Below, piece by piece: positions 1 through 8,473 of a stretch of 64,000 nt of DNA. Under the pieces are notes generated by a model. It was not told the DNA's origin. It was given only the letters and a program-made list of their open reading frames with translations, and made no database searches. Position numbers and translations under genes: made by a program. The DNA comes from Fuscovulum ytuae (GTDB lineage: Bacteria > Pseudomonadota > Alphaproteobacteria > Rhodobacterales > Rhodobacteraceae), in contig NZ_CP124535.1 in the NCBI RefSeq assembly GCF_029953595.1, positions 1,582,001 to 1,646,000 on the forward strand, written 5' to 3'. The stretch's first letter is position 1. Each line of letters opens with the position of its first letter.

Positions 1-1
1 A

Positions 2-301
2 CTCTCGCGGCAGGATTTCGCCGGGGCGGAACGGCTGTTCGTGCAAGCGCTCACCTATGATGACAGCCTTTTCACCGCCAAGAACAACCTCGTCATGGCG
101 CGCGGCGCCCAACGAAAATACGACCTGCCCGTCGTCGCCATGACCCAGACGGAAAAGGCCGAACTCCTTTACACCCTTGCCCTGACCGCCATCAAGAAAG
201 GCGATGTCGCTGTGGGCAAGGCCCTGCTTGAAGACGCCATCTCCACCCATCCCCAACATTTCGAGGCCGCCGTGCGCAGCCTGTCCGCCCTGAAGGCCTG
301 A
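2..301 (+). CDS. TPR protein of Tad pilus locus (TadD-like), 5' end outside window
   Basis: The reading frame is open from the window edge and ends at TGA 299-301, so only the C-terminal ~99 residues are seen. They read as tetratricopeptide helices (AGAERLFVQAL, then a second unit with LLYTLALTAIKKGDVAVGKALLEDAI). The gene sits 6 bp before a prepilin peptidase and in the same direction, the arrangement seen in Tad/Flp pilus loci, where TadD is a TPR pilotin-like protein. TPR and position are seen; the TadD name is inferred from the neighbour. A GTG at 41 is internal and unlikely to be the true start. Confidence 0.75.
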   Translation, partial: LSRQDFAGAERLFVQALTYDDSLFTAKNNLVMARGAQRKYDLPVVAMTQTEKAELLYTLALTAIKKGDVAVGKALLEDAISTHPQHFEAAVRSLSALKA

Positions 302-307
302 TCCGCC

Positions 308-814
308 ATGCTGGTTTCCGATTTGCCGCCCCTCTGGACGGCGCTGTTGTTCCTCGTTCCGGTCCTGCCGATCAGCATCTGGGTCGCATGGTCCGACATG
401 AAATTCATGAAGATCCCGAATACCGCCGTGCTGACCATGGCGGCCGCCTATGCGCTGGTCGGGCTGATTGCCCTGCCCTTTGACCTTTACCTATGGGGCT
501 ATGCGCTTGGGGCAATCACGCTGGTGGTGGGCTTCCTTCTGTCCACCGCCCGGATGGTGGGGGCGGGGGATGCGAAATTCGCCGCCGCCATGGCCCCCTT
601 CTTCACAGGCAGCAGCCCGGCCTTTGTCTTTACCCTTTTCGGTGGCTGCCTCCTCGCCGCCTTCGCCGCGCATCGCATTTTGCGCGCCATCCCCGCCATG
701 CGCCGCGCCACCCCCGATTGGGTCAGCTGGACGCATCGCAAATTCCCCATGGGCCTCGCCCTTGGCGGCACCGTCACGTTCTACTTTCTCCTCTCCCTCC
801 TCAACTCTGCCTGA
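308..814 (+). CDS. Prepilin peptidase, A24 family (TadV/CpaA-like)
   Basis: An integral membrane aspartic protease of 168 residues that would cleave the leader of Flp-type prepilins. The two catalytic aspartates of the A24 family are visible: D30 in WSDMKFMKIPN and D88 in the GAGDAK motif. About five hydrophobic segments follow the short, methylase-less layout typical of TadV/CpaA. It starts 6 bp after the TPR gene, so the two are probably cotranscribed. The pilin itself and the Tad secretion ATPases are not in this window. Confidence 0.88.
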   Translation: MLVSDLPPLWTALLFLVPVLPISIWVAWSDMKFMKIPNTAVLTMAAAYALVGLIALPFDLYLWGYALGAITLVVGFLLSTARMVGAGDAKFAAAMAPFFTGSSPAFVFTLFGGCLLAAFAAHRILRAIPAMRRATPDWVSWTHRKFPMGLALGGTVTFYFLLSLLNSA

Positions 815-876
815 ATTTCTCCATGAATGGCGGATAATCGACTGGGGAGAACGCCCTTGACCGGAGTCCCGCAGGC

Positions 877-2256
877 ATGACCGCGCAACCCGCCTCCCTC
901 TCGCCCGCCCCGCAATCTCAGGCAGCCCCGTCCGAGGCCCCCGTCCTGCACGCCCCTGCCCCTTCGGTCACGCCTCCGCCGCAACCCAAGACCCTTGCCG
1001 ATACCGGGCTGTCGCCCGTCCTGTTGCGCGACCTCTTGCTCAAGACCATCTTCCGCACGAACAAGGAACATGTCTCCGACCTCGCGCGGGTGATCTGCCT
1101 GCCGGTCACGCTGATCCAAGAACTCATCGACCTCGCCCGCACCCAGCGTTTCATCGAAGCGACGGGCACGCTGCACGCCACATCGGGCAGCGAAATGGGC
1201 TATCAACTCACCGATGCAGGCAAGGCCCGCGCGCTGGATGCCCTGTCGCAATCGGAATATTACGGCGCGGCCCCCGTGCCGCTGGAAGCCTATAAGGAAC
1301 AGGTCAAACGCCAATCGATCCGCAACATCACCCTGACCCGTCAGGAATTAATGAAGGGGATGGGCCATCTGATCCTGCCGCCCGACCTAATCGACAATCT
1401 GGGTCCCGCCGTTACCTCGGGTCGGTCGATCCTGATGTATGGCCCCCCCGGCAACGGGAAGTCCTCCATCTCGAACGGCATCCGCGACGCGCTTGGCGAC
1501 AAGATCTTCGTCCCCCGCGCCATCGAATATGCGGGCCAGATCATCACGGTCTATGACCCCATCGTCCATTCCGCCGCGGAAGAGCAGCAGGACGATCCGA
1601 ATTCCATCCGCCGCTCTGCCAACCGCTTCGATGCCCGCTATGTGCGCTGCGAACGCCCCACCGTCATCACCGGCGGCGAACTGACGCTCGACATGCTCGA
1701 CCTCAAATACAACCCCACCGCGCGGACCTATACGGCCTCCCTGCAACTCAAGGCCACGGGGGGCATCTTCATCATCGACGACTTGGGTCGCCAGCAGGAA
1801 CCGCCGCAAAAGATCGTCAACCGCTGGATCGTGCCGCTGGAAGAAAGCCGCGACATCCTTGCCCTGCAATCGGGCGAGAAATTCACCGTCCCCTTCGATA
1901 CGCTGGTGATCTTTTCCACCAACTTCCACCCGAACGAGATTTTCGACGGCGCGGCCCTGCGGCGGATCTTCTTCAAGATCAAGATCGACGGCCCCAATCA
2001 GGAAAACTTCCTGAAAATCTTCGCGCTTGTGGCCCGCAAGAAGAAGATGCCGCTGGATGAGGCCGCGCTCGTGCATCTGCTGAAGGTCAAGTATCCGACC
2101 ATCAACAACAATTATGCGAATTATCAGCCTGTCTTCCTGATCGACCAGATGATCTCGATCTGCGAATTCGAAGGCATCCCCTATCAGATGAGCCCCGCCC
2201 TGATCGACCGCGCCTGGGCCAATATGTTCGTCCGCGACGAAAAGATCGCCAAGTGA
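877..2256 (+). CDS. AAA family ATPase linked to the Tad pilus locus
   Basis: A 459-residue ATPase with a Pro/Ala-rich N-terminus (1-45), a winged-helix-like segment (~50-120), then an AAA core. Walker A is GPPGNGKSS near residue 189 and Walker B is IFIIDDLG near 297, followed by a conserved STNFHP sensor-like segment. This type of ATPase follows the prepilin peptidase in many Rhodobacterales Tad loci, but its role there is not established to my knowledge. It is distinct from the VirB11-like TadA ATPase. The start ATG follows the peptidase stop by 62 bp. Confidence 0.82.
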   Translation: MTAQPASLSPAPQSQAAPSEAPVLHAPAPSVTPPPQPKTLADTGLSPVLLRDLLLKTIFRTNKEHVSDLARVICLPVTLIQELIDLARTQRFIEATGTLHATSGSEMGYQLTDAGKARALDALSQSEYYGAAPVPLEAYKEQVKRQSIRNITLTRQELMKGMGHLILPPDLIDNLGPAVTSGRSILMYGPPGNGKSSISNGIRDALGDKIFVPRAIEYAGQIITVYDPIVHSAAEEQQDDPNSIRRSANRFDARYVRCERPTVITGGELTLDMLDLKYNPTARTYTASLQLKATGGIFIIDDLGRQQEPPQKIVNRWIVPLEESRDILALQSGEKFTVPFDTLVIFSTNFHPNEIFDGAALRRIFFKIKIDGPNQENFLKIFALVARKKKMPLDEAALVHLLKVKYPTINNNYANYQPVFLIDQMISICEFEGIPYQMSPALIDRAWANMFVRDEKIAK

Positions 2257-2288
2257 TCCTTGGCGTCGCATGGGGGGATCCTGCGGGA

Positions 2289-2335
2289 CCGGGGGCCAGC
2301 CCCCGGACCCCCGGAGTATTTTCGCCAAGATGAAG
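2289..2335 (-). repeat. Dispersed CTTCATCTTGG / AAATACTC motif with GC hairpin
   Basis: Read on the minus strand just after the stop of the cyclo-ligase gene, the element gives CTTCATCTTGGCG, then AAAATACTC (2314-2335), then a perfect 7-bp hairpin CCGGGGG / CCCCCGG with a 4-nt loop (2289-2306). The same motif recurs at seven other places in this window. It may act as an mRNA 3' end or a processing signal; no U-tract follows the hairpin. Confidence 0.6.
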
Positions 2336-2340
2336 CCAGC

Positions 2341-2892
2341 TCAGGAAAAGGTCCTGATCCCCGCTTCGGTCACGATCACATCAAGCCGCTGGTCATATTC
2401 GTCGATGGGAACCTCGGGCAGTTCCTGCGCGGCAAAGGCAAAGCCCACGGCCAGCACAGGATGCCGCGCCCGCAGACCCGCCAGCGTCCGGTCATAGAAC
2501 CCCCCGCCATAGCCCAGCCGATAGCCGCGCGCGTCAAAGCCCACAAGCGGCACGATCACCACTTCAGGCTCTACCCATGCCCCCTCGGCGGGGATGAAGG
2601 CTCCGAACGCGCCCGCCACCATGGCGCAGCCGGGCGACCATTCGCGGAACTTCAACGCCTGCCCCGCCCCAAGGATCACAGGCACCCCCACTGGCCCCTG
2701 ATGCGCCGCCATCGCCGCTGTCGGGTCGATCTCGGTCCGCATCGCCATATACCCTGCCAGCGCGCGCCCCCCATAAGGTGCCAGCACATCCGCCAACAGT
2801 TCCGCCGCCTGCCCCTGCCCCTTGGCAAAGGCCTCTTTCCGCGCGGCAAAGGCCGTCTTGCGGGCCGCCGCCTTGGCGTCGTCAATGGTCAT
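2341..2892 (-). CDS. 5-formyltetrahydrofolate cyclo-ligase
   Basis: ATP-dependent conversion of 5-formyl-THF to 5,10-methenyl-THF in the cytoplasm (one-carbon metabolism). The 183-residue protein begins MTIDDAKAAARK, the usual basic N-terminal helix, and contains the family signature LGYGGGFYDRTLA near residue 130 (GxGxGxYD type). The start at 2892 was chosen because its ATG overlaps the mgtE stop as ATGA, implying translational coupling to mgtE; an upstream extension would read inside mgtE. Confidence 0.93.
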   Translation of the reverse strand: MTIDDAKAAARKTAFAARKEAFAKGQGQAAELLADVLAPYGGRALAGYMAMRTEIDPTAAMAAHQGPVGVPVILGAGQALKFREWSPGCAMVAGAFGAFIPAEGAWVEPEVVIVPLVGFDARGYRLGYGGGFYDRTLAGLRARHPVLAVGFAFAAQELPEVPIDEYDQRLDVIVTEAGIRTFS

Positions 2893-4259
2893 AGCAGCAC
2901 CAGCGTCGCAAGGCCGAGAAAGGCCAGAAATCCAATCACATCGGTCAGCGTGGTGACAAAGGTCCCCGACGCCAGCGCCGGGTCCAGCCCGAACCGCTCC
3001 AGCGTCAGGGGCACCAGCACGCCGCCCAGTGCCGCCACGATCTGATTGACCACCATCGCCAGCGCCAGCACCGCCCCGATCCACGGATCGCCAAAAATGG
3101 ACCAGCCCGCCACCCCAAGGATCGCCGCCAGCGCCAGACCGTTGATCGCCCCCGCCGCCAATTCCCGCAGCACCACCCGCCGCGCATTGGCCGCCGTCAG
3201 ATCGCGCGTGGCCAGGGCCCGCACCGCCACGGCCAGCGATTGCGTCCCCGCAATCCCCCCGGTCGAGGCGACAATGGGCATAAGCGCCGCCAGCGCCACG
3301 ATGGCCGTGATCGTGGCCTCAAAGCGCGAAATGACAAAGGCCGAGAGTGACGCCGTGAACAGGTTCACCACCAGCCAAGGCAGGCGCTGCCGCACCGTGG
3401 CAAAGGGGCCATCCAAGACGCTCGCCTCCTCACCCACACCAGCAAGGCGCAGCATGTCTTCCTCATGCTCTTCATCCAGCACATTCATCGCATCGTCGAT
3501 GGTGATGACGCCCACCAACCGCCCCCCCGCATCCACCACGGGGCAGGAAATCAGGTGATACTGGTTGAACATATAGGCGACCTCGGCCTCTTCCTCCGTC
3601 GCCTCCACCGTGCGGAAACTGTCTTCGGCCAGATCCTTCAGCGCCACCTCCCGCCGCGCCGACAGGATGCGCCCCAGCGTGACATAGGCCAAGGGCCGCA
3701 TCCGCGGATCGACAAGGATCACATGATAGAACTGATCGGGCAGATCCTCGGCCCCGCGCAAGAAATCGATCGCCTCGCCCACCGTCCAATGTTCCGGCGC
3801 GACCACCACCTCGCGCTGCATCAGGCGGCCCGCCGATCCCTCCGGATAGGCCATCGCCTGTTCCACCGCCACGCGGTCGGCCTTGTCTAACGCATCAAGG
3901 ATGCGCCCCTGCGCAGGGGCCTCCAGATCCTCAAGGATATCGACCACATCATCGGTATCCAGATCGCGTACCGCTTCGGCTACCACCTCAGCGGGCAGGC
4001 TCTCGATCACCTCCTCGCGGATCGTCTCGTCGATCTCGGACAGCAGATCCCCGTCGATCTCGCCGGAATAAAGCGCAAGGAACCCCCGCCGCTCCTCCGT
4101 CTCGACCTGTTCCAGAAAGTCGGCGATGTCGGCCGCGTGCAAAGGCTCCACCAGACCAAGCACCAGCGCCCGGTCCCCCGCCGCCACCGCCGCGCGGATC
4201 GCCTCGACGCGGGCATCGTCCAGTTCGATCTCTTCGATCGCTGTGTCCTGTTCCGCCAT
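2889..4259 (-). CDS. mgtE: Magnesium transporter MgtE
   Basis: A homodimeric Mg2+ channel of 456 residues. The N-terminal superhelical domain (~1-130) is followed by two CBS domains (~135-265, including LISCPVVDAGGRLVGVIT) and five hydrophobic segments (~285-456). The C-terminal TLTDVIGFL holds the conserved pore aspartate of the family. The stop overlaps the start of the downstream cyclo-ligase (ATGA). The link between Mg2+ transport and folate metabolism may reflect Mg-ATP need of the ligase; that is inference. Confidence 0.95.
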   Translation of the reverse strand: MAEQDTAIEEIELDDARVEAIRAAVAAGDRALVLGLVEPLHAADIADFLEQVETEERRGFLALYSGEIDGDLLSEIDETIREEVIESLPAEVVAEAVRDLDTDDVVDILEDLEAPAQGRILDALDKADRVAVEQAMAYPEGSAGRLMQREVVVAPEHWTVGEAIDFLRGAEDLPDQFYHVILVDPRMRPLAYVTLGRILSARREVALKDLAEDSFRTVEATEEEAEVAYMFNQYHLISCPVVDAGGRLVGVITIDDAMNVLDEEHEEDMLRLAGVGEEASVLDGPFATVRQRLPWLVVNLFTASLSAFVISRFEATITAIVALAALMPIVASTGGIAGTQSLAVAVRALATRDLTAANARRVVLRELAAGAINGLALAAILGVAGWSIFGDPWIGAVLALAMVVNQIVAALGGVLVPLTLERFGLDPALASGTFVTTLTDVIGFLAFLGLATLVLL

Positions 4260-4296
4260 GCCCCACCCGGTCCGATTACCCCCAGCCTAACGAAAG

Positions 4297-4313
4297 CTGT
4301 TTCTGCGAAACAG
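4297..4313. other. Short hairpin upstream of mgtE
   Basis: A perfect 7-bp stem CTGTTTC / GAAACAG around a 3-nt loop TGC lies 38-54 bp before the mgtE start. Its apex resembles the CTG-NNN-CAG hairpins found in clusters at 28.5 and 45.2 kb. It would lie in the mgtE leader. It does not look like an M-box or any other Mg riboswitch. Confidence 0.4.
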
Positions 4314-4406
4314 GGGGCATGGGGAAATTTACCCATGCGGCAAAAGACCATAGGCTTGCAAGCGACGTATGACATGCCAAAAGCCACAGGCAAACAGGGA
4401 CAAGCG

Positions 4407-5684
4407 ATGGCCGATCTTCTTCTGGGGCAGGTGCTCCACTTCACCGCCGACCCTTTCGTGGCAGGCGAGGCCGCCGCCCATCACGAAAGCCACGGCGCGA
4501 TCCTTGTCGAAAATGGCCGTATCTCCGCCACGGGCCCTGCCGATGACCTGCGTCGTCGCCACCCGCAAGCCCGCATCCATGACTATGGCCGCGCCCTCAT
4601 CACCGCAGGCTTCATCGACGCCCATGTCCACTACCCGCAGACCGCCATCATCGCCTCATGGGGCAAGCGGCTGATCGACTGGCTCAACAGCTACACCTTC
4701 CCCGAAGAGATGCGCTTTGCCGACCCCGCCTATGCCGCGACCATCGCCAACCGCTATCTTGACCTTGCCACCGCCCATGGCACCACCACCGTCTGCACCT
4801 ATGCCACGATCCACCCCGCCAGCGTGGACGCCATCTTCACCGCCGCCCAATCCCGCGGCCTGCGCCTTTACGCAGGCAAGACCTGCATGGACCGCAACGC
4901 GCCGCCCGGCCTTTGCGACACGGCCCAATCCGCCTATGACGACAGCAAGGCCCTCCTCCAGAAATGGCACGGGGTGGACCGCCTCTCCTATGTCATCACC
5001 CCCCGCTTCTCGCCCACCTCCACCCCCGAACAACTCGCCGCCCTCGGCGCGCTCTGGCGCGAATATCCCGATTGCCTGATGCAGACCCATCTCTCGGAAC
5101 AGACGGATGAAATCGCATGGGTCCGCGACCTCTTCCCCCAGTCGCGCGATTATCTGGATACCTACGAAGCTCAGGGCCTGTTGCGCGAAGGCGCCGTCTA
5201 TGGCCACGCCATCCACCTGACCGAACGCGAACGTGCCCGCCTGATCGACGCCGGGGCCAGCCTCGTCCACTGCCCCACCTCGAACACCTTCATCGGCTCC
5301 GGCCTCTTTGACATGTCCCTCGCCCGCAGCCTGCGCGTGGGCCTTGCCACCGATACCGGGGGCGGCTCCTCCTTCTCGATGCTGCACACCATGGCCGCCG
5401 CCTATGAAGTGGCGCAACTCCGCGGTCAGGCCCTGCACCCCTCGCAACTCCTCTGGCTTGCTACAATAGGCTCCGCCCGCGCGCTGCGGGCCGAGGATCG
5501 CATCGGCAATATCGCACCGGGAATGGAGGCCGACCTCACCATCCTCGACCTCGCCTCGACCCCCGCCATCGCACAGGCAACAGCCCGCGCCGAAACCCTG
5601 TGGGAGGCACTCTTCCCGACGATCATGATGGGCGATGACCGCGCGATCCGCACCGTCTGGGTTGGTGGCAAACCCCTGCGCTGA
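4407..5684 (+). CDS. guaD: Guanine deaminase
   Basis: Zn-dependent hydrolysis of guanine to xanthine in purine catabolism. The 425-residue amidohydrolase has the HxH metal motif in FIDAHVHYPQT (H73, H75), MQTHLSEQ and YGHAIHLT metal/substrate histidines, and the late aspartate in GLATDTGGG. The segment IIASWGKRLIDWLN is characteristic of guanine deaminases. I chose ATG 4407 because an AGGGAC-like ribosome site precedes it; the frame is open further upstream across the mgtE promoter. An 8-oxoguanine deaminase lies 1.4 kb away. Confidence 0.92.
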   Translation: MADLLLGQVLHFTADPFVAGEAAAHHESHGAILVENGRISATGPADDLRRRHPQARIHDYGRALITAGFIDAHVHYPQTAIIASWGKRLIDWLNSYTFPEEMRFADPAYAATIANRYLDLATAHGTTTVCTYATIHPASVDAIFTAAQSRGLRLYAGKTCMDRNAPPGLCDTAQSAYDDSKALLQKWHGVDRLSYVITPRFSPTSTPEQLAALGALWREYPDCLMQTHLSEQTDEIAWVRDLFPQSRDYLDTYEAQGLLREGAVYGHAIHLTERERARLIDAGASLVHCPTSNTFIGSGLFDMSLARSLRVGLATDTGGGSSFSMLHTMAAAYEVAQLRGQALHPSQLLWLATIGSARALRAEDRIGNIAPGMEADLTILDLASTPAIAQATARAETLWEALFPTIMMGDDRAIRTVWVGGKPLR

Positions 5685-5735
5685 CCCTGTCGCAGCACGC
5701 GATGCAGGCCCCAGGCCGAACCGATCAGGACAAAT

Positions 5736-5752
5736 TTACGTAATTTACGTAA
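5736..5752. repeat. Two adjacent TTACGTAA palindromes
   Basis: Two copies of the 8-bp palindrome TTACGTAA, start-to-start distance 9 bp, lie 51 bp after the guaD stop in an AT-richer patch between convergent gene ends. The shape is that of a tandem operator, but neither flanking gene starts here. No regulator can be named. Confidence 0.45.
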
Positions 5753-5818
5753 ACCTGAAGCAGCCCTCAAAACCTGCCTTCGAATAAGGCCCTATCAAAT
5801 CCAATAAATTCCAATCCA

Positions 5819-5893
5819 TTAACCTTAACGCCCCGCCGCCCCTTCATCTTGGCAGAAAATACTCTCAGGGGGTGAATTGGCGCACAGCGCCAA
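5819..5893 (+). repeat. TTAACCTTAACG block plus CTTCATCTTGG motif and hairpin
   Basis: TTAACCTTAACGCC (5819-5832) is followed by CTTCATCTTGGC and AAATACTC (5842-5865), then a perfect 7-bp hairpin TTGGCGC / GCGCCAA with loop ACA (5877-5893). The order TTAA-block, motif is also seen in the tandem copies at 50.2 and 50.3 kb, so the unit is longer than the motif alone. It lies between the convergent guaD and FNT-family genes. Confidence 0.6.
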
Positions 5894-5920
5894 GAGGGGG
5901 CGGAACGCCCCCCTTCCCCC

Positions 5921-6700
5921 TCACTTCCCCGCCATCGCCGGATAGGCCAGCCGATAGGCCAGCGCCACGCCTCCCGCCCCACCGATCACATTGCCAAGGC
6001 TCACCCAGAGCAAGTTCCCCACCGCCCCGGCAAAGGCCACCTCCCCCCCGGCGATCCAGCCCAAAGGCAGCAGGAACATATTGGCCACCGAATGCTCCAA
6101 GCCCAGCGCGACAAACCCCGTCACTGGCCAGAGCACCGCCAGCACCCGGTCTGTCACCGACCGCGCCGCGAAACTCAGCCAGATCGCCAAACAGACCAAC
6201 GCATTGCACAGCGCCCCGCGCAGGAGCGCCTCCAGTGGCGCCAGCCCCGCCTTGGCCTCCGCCGCACGCGCGGCCACCGCCCCCATCGGCCCGTCAACCA
6301 GCCCCGACATCCCGAAGGCCAGCGCCAATGCCACCGCCCCAATCAGATTGCCAATCCAGACGATCCCCCAGTTTCTCAGCAAGGCCGCAATGGTGATCCG
6401 CCGATCCACCGCCGCCATCACCATCAGCGCATTCCCGGTGAAGAGTTCCGCGCCACCCACGACCACAAGGATCAGGCCCAGCGCAAAGACCGCGCCCCCC
6501 AGAATCCGCGCCGGACCAAAGCCGGGGTCCACCCCGGCCATTGCCACGCACCAGACCGCCGCGCCAAACCCGATGAAGCACCCCGCCAGCACCGCCAGAA
6601 CCAGCATCCGGCCCGCAGGCAAAGCCGCCTTGGCCACGCCCGCCGTCTCGATCAAGGCGCCGATCTCGGCGGGTCTATAGGCTTCCATCGGCTCTGGCAT
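5921..6700 (-). CDS. Formate/nitrite transporter (FNT) family protein
   Basis: A 259-residue membrane protein with six hydrophobic segments in the FNT order. The family features GAELFTGN (near residue 90), the internal repeat element around NWGIVWIGNLIGA, and SVANMF-type segment late in the protein are visible. FNT channels pass formate, nitrite or related monovalent anions; the substrate here cannot be read. ATG 6700 is preceded by a G-rich ribosome site, whereas the frame extends upstream into the 12-bp repeat array, which argues against the longer start. Confidence 0.85.
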   Translation of the reverse strand: MPEPMEAYRPAEIGALIETAGVAKAALPAGRMLVLAVLAGCFIGFGAAVWCVAMAGVDPGFGPARILGGAVFALGLILVVVGGAELFTGNALMVMAAVDRRITIAALLRNWGIVWIGNLIGAVALALAFGMSGLVDGPMGAVAARAAEAKAGLAPLEALLRGALCNALVCLAIWLSFAARSVTDRVLAVLWPVTGFVALGLEHSVANMFLLPLGWIAGGEVAFAGAVGNLLWVSLGNVIGGAGGVALAYRLAYPAMAGK

Positions 6701-6746
6701 CCCATCCCCCCGTTGCGCGGAGCCCCAAAACAGCGGGCGGTGCGTG

Positions 6747-6788
6747 ACCACAATATGCGGCACAGAATACGGCACAAAACAGGGCACA
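6747..6788 (-). repeat. 12-bp-period hexamer array, locus 1
   Basis: Hexamers on the plus strand at 6747 (ACCACA), 6759, 6771 and 6783 (all GGCACA) repeat on an exact 12-bp period; on the minus strand they read TGTGCC. The array begins 18 bp after the rraB stop and is in the same orientation as that gene. Homologous arrays lie at 25155 and 50533. Confidence 0.75.
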
Positions 6789-6805
6789 AAAAATGCGGGC
6801 AGCGC

Positions 6806-7117
6806 CTATTCAGCCAATTCCCAGCCATCGGGATAGAAATCATGCGCCAGCGCGATCTCTGTGGCCAGCCGCTCCTTGTCCCAGATCGCCTCGGGCGTCA
6901 CCGGAATCGGGCCGAAACTGGCAATGACCGTCTCGCCATCCCCGACCCGCCGCGTCTTGAAACCCCTTGATTTCAAGGCCTTTTCAAAGGCACCCCAATT
7001 TGCATCCGTCTCTTCGACGAAGAAGATGAAGTCGATCACCGATTGCGCGGGCAGGCCCTTCACCCCCTTGAAGGTGGCAAAGGTCTCGCGGCGCTGGGCT
7101 TCGAAATTATGCGACAT
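6806..7117 (-). CDS. rraB: Ribonuclease E inhibitor RraB family protein
   Basis: A 103-residue soluble acidic protein whose pattern (DFIFFVEETDANWGAFEKALKSRGF in the middle, GWELAE end) fits the RraB domain, which in E. coli binds and restrains RNase E. ATG 7117 has GGAGAAC directly upstream. It ends 106 bp before the FNT gene and starts 12 bp after the 8-oxoguanine deaminase, so it may share that transcript. In Rhodobacter RNase E processes both UpsM and CcsR RNAs, loci also present here; a functional link is inference. Confidence 0.8.
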   Translation of the reverse strand: MSHNFEAQRRETFATFKGVKGLPAQSVIDFIFFVEETDANWGAFEKALKSRGFKTRRVGDGETVIASFGPIPVTPEAIWDKERLATEIALAHDFYPDGWELAE

Positions 7118-7129
7118 GTTCTCCGCCTA

Positions 7130-8473
7130 TCACCCCATCAACCGCGCCGCCAGTCGCTTCTGCCGCTCCACCACATGGGGCAGGTCAATCGTCACCATCT
7201 GACCATCCCTAACCACCTGTTTTCCCTCGACAAACAGATGTTTCACCCGCCCCGGCCCGCACAAAAGCAAGGCCCCTACAGGATCCCAACTCCCCGCACT
7301 TTCCACGCCCGAGATATCCCAGATCGCCACATCCCCCCGCTTCCCCACCTCCAACGATCCGCAATCCTCGCGCCCCAAAACCCGCGCCCCGCCCAGCGTC
7401 GCGATCTCCAGCGCCTCACGCACCCCCATCGCATCCGCCCCCCGCGCCACCCGCTGCAACAGCATCGCCATCCGCGCCTCACCCAGCAGATTGCCCGCGT
7501 CGTTCGACGCCGACCCGTCCACGCCAAGCCCCACCTTCACCCCCCGGTCCCGCATGGTCCGCACAGGCGCGATCCCCGACCCAAGGCGACAATTCGAACA
7601 GGGGCAATGGGCCACCCCCGTCTTTGTCCGCCCGAAAAGTTCAATTTCCGAACCATCCAGCTTCACGCAATGCGCATGCCAGACATCCGCGCCGGTCCAG
7701 CCCAATTCTTCGGCATATTGCCCCGGACGGCAGCCAAATTGCGCAAGGGAATAGGCGATATCCTCGTCATTCTCGGCGAGATGGGTATGCAGCATCACCC
7801 CTTTGTCCCGCGCCAATACCGCCGCCTCCCGCATCAGATCCCGGCTGACGGAAAAGGGCGAACAGGGCGCGATGCCAACCCGCACCATCGCCCCCTCCGA
7901 CGGGTCGTGAAAGGCATCCACCACCCGGATGCAATCCTCAAGGATTGCCGTCTCCCGCTCCACCAAAGCATCCGGCGGCAGCCCCCCGTCGCTTTCCCCG
8001 ATGCTCATCGCCCCTCGCGTCGGATGAAAGCGCAAGCCCACCTCCACCGCCGCCGCGATCGTGTCATCCAGCCGCGCCCCGTTGGGATAAAGATAAAGAT
8101 GATCCGATGTCAGCGTGCAGCCCGTCAGCGCAAGTTCCGCAAGCCCCACCTGCGCCGACACGAACATCTCTTCCGGCCCGAACCGCGCCCAGATCGGATA
8201 AAGCGTCTTCAGCCAGCCAAACAGCAGCGCATCCTGCCCCCCCGGCACGGCCCGCGTCAGGGTCTGATACAGATGGTGGTGCGTATTCACCAATCCGGGT
8301 GTCACCACGCAGCCCGCCGCCTCCACGACCTCGCCCGCGCTGGCCAACCCGTGACCCACCGCCGCCACCACACCGCCGCGCAGCAGCACATCGCCCCCCG
8401 CAATCTCGCGCCGCGCACCATCCATGGTCACAACAGCCGCCGCGCCCCGGATCAGGATCTCTCTCTCAGGCAT
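7130..8473 (-). CDS. 8-oxoguanine deaminase
   Basis: A 447-residue amidohydrolase that would convert 8-oxoguanine to urate, clearing oxidised purine. Seen are the VNTHHHLYQTLTRA metal motif near residue 64, LHTHLAEND, HCPCSN with paired cysteines, and the catalytic aspartate in GLGVDGSASND. These match the 8-oxoguanine deaminase group rather than atrazine or cytosine deaminases. The start at 8473 (MPEREIL) excludes a ~38-residue low-complexity extension. It may be cotranscribed with rraB. Confidence 0.86.
   Translation of the reverse strand: MPEREILIRGAAAVVTMDGARREIAGGDVLLRGGVVAAVGHGLASAGEVVEAAGCVVTPGLVNTHHHLYQTLTRAVPGGQDALLFGWLKTLYPIWARFGPEEMFVSAQVGLAELALTGCTLTSDHLYLYPNGARLDDTIAAAVEVGLRFHPTRGAMSIGESDGGLPPDALVERETAILEDCIRVVDAFHDPSEGAMVRVGIAPCSPFSVSRDLMREAAVLARDKGVMLHTHLAENDEDIAYSLAQFGCRPGQYAEELGWTGADVWHAHCVKLDGSEIELFGRTKTGVAHCPCSNCRLGSGIAPVRTMRDRGVKVGLGVDGSASNDAGNLLGEARMAMLLQRVARGADAMGVREALEIATLGGARVLGREDCGSLEVGKRGDVAIWDISGVESAGSWDPVGALLLCGPGRVKHLFVEGKQVVRDGQMVTIDLPHVVERQKRLAARLMG

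Noticed and set aside
4260-4406. Mg2+ riboswitch (M-box) upstream of mgtE
   Set aside because: Only a 7-bp hairpin is visible; none of the M-box conserved blocks is present.
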